A stretch of DNA of 64,000 bases from Sclerurus mexicanus (Eukaryota; Chordata; Aves; Passeriformes; Furnariidae), in NCBI GenBank assembly GCA_013396755.1, contig VWZF01002521.1, positions 767,193-831,192 on the forward strand, written 5' to 3'. Shown here one piece after another: positions 63,801-64,000 of the stretch. How positions within the stretch are numbered: the stretch's first letter is position 1; each line of letters begins with the position of its first letter. The translations under genes and the position numbers were made by a program. Under the pieces are notes generated by a model. The model did not search any database, had not been told where the DNA came from, and was given only the letters and a program-made list of their open reading frames with translations.

Positions 63801-64000
63801 GTATGGCTGGCAGCATAGCTCTCCAGCTGTGTTTTAATTTGAAACTCTTAACACATGATTGTGTTGTGAGAACTGATCTTAAATAGTCCTTCAGAATGAA
63901 TCCTTACAGTCAGTTCACAGTGGAAATGCAAATGTCATTGTTCTTCTTGTCCAGCACCAGGTCTTTGGAAGAGGAAATGAATTATCACACAGCAATGAGC

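Larger units (their letters stand above)
44389..64000 (+). other. PDS5A: First large PDS5A intron (extends beyond window)
   Basis: More than 19.6 kb without the next coding exon: I looked for the conserved MVVKTFMDMDQ...LALHLASEF block that follows KRLK and did not find it. Contents noted: a short (TG)n, a 23-bp perfect tandem duplication, a GC-rich open stretch near 52.7-52.9 kb and a C-rich tract at 60851-60869. No LINE or LTR recognised. The open frame that continues past 44388 to 44655 is intronic read-through. Confidence 0.8.

Noticed and set aside
1..64000. tRNA, rRNA, CRISPR array, prophage or bacterial operon
   Set aside because: Read through both strands and saw no cloverleaf with consensus boxes, no regularly spaced direct repeats beyond those listed, and no prokaryotic gene layout; intronic snoRNA or microRNA genes cannot be excluded by eye.

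Overview
This window looks like nuclear DNA from a bird. The reasons are GT-AG introns, AT-rich non-coding sequence with sharp GC-rich promoter islands, CR1 LINE 3' ends with the ATTCTATG-type tail, a solo LTR of a type I associate with bird genomes, and avian-looking orthologues of two vertebrate genes. I cannot name the species. Nothing resembles a bacterial operon, CRISPR array or phage system. Two runs of N (25460-25714 and 43323-44073) sit in the two promoter islands, as expected for GC dropout in a short-read assembly.

Layout. (1) Positions 1-14.7 kb, minus strand: nine coding exons of N4BP2 (NEDD4-binding protein 2), about 1,447 codons joined in phase from the MPRRRK start at 14662 to the window edge. 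They include an N-terminal CUE domain, a complete P-loop kinase domain split over five exons, and a 2.3-kb exon for the long acidic central region. The C-terminal Smr nuclease part lies off the left edge. (2) Positions 14.7-25.2 kb: the 5' UTR intron of N4BP2, leading to a GC-rich island with a 34-bp minisatellite that runs into the first gap. (3) Positions 26-43 kb: intergenic DNA with an ERV solo LTR (33468-34083), a badly decayed RTE/BovB-like LINE reverse transcriptase relic (37341-38095) and a CR1 3' end (38319-39045). (4) Positions 43.2-44.4 kb: the PDS5A promoter island, interrupted by the second gap, and the first coding exon of PDS5A on the plus strand. (5) Positions 44.4-64 kb: the first large PDS5A intron. 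I found no further PDS5A exon.

N4BP2 and PDS5A are divergent neighbours, the same arrangement as on human 4p14. They act in different processes (a polynucleotide kinase/Smr-type DNA enzyme and a cohesin regulator), so the pairing is conserved synteny rather than a pathway unit. I do not see a previously undescribed system. The most useful leads are the RTE-like fossil, a second CUE-like segment and an internal repeat inside N4BP2, the minisatellite at the N4BP2 promoter, the flanked solo LTR, and an unexplained GC-rich open stretch in the PDS5A intron.
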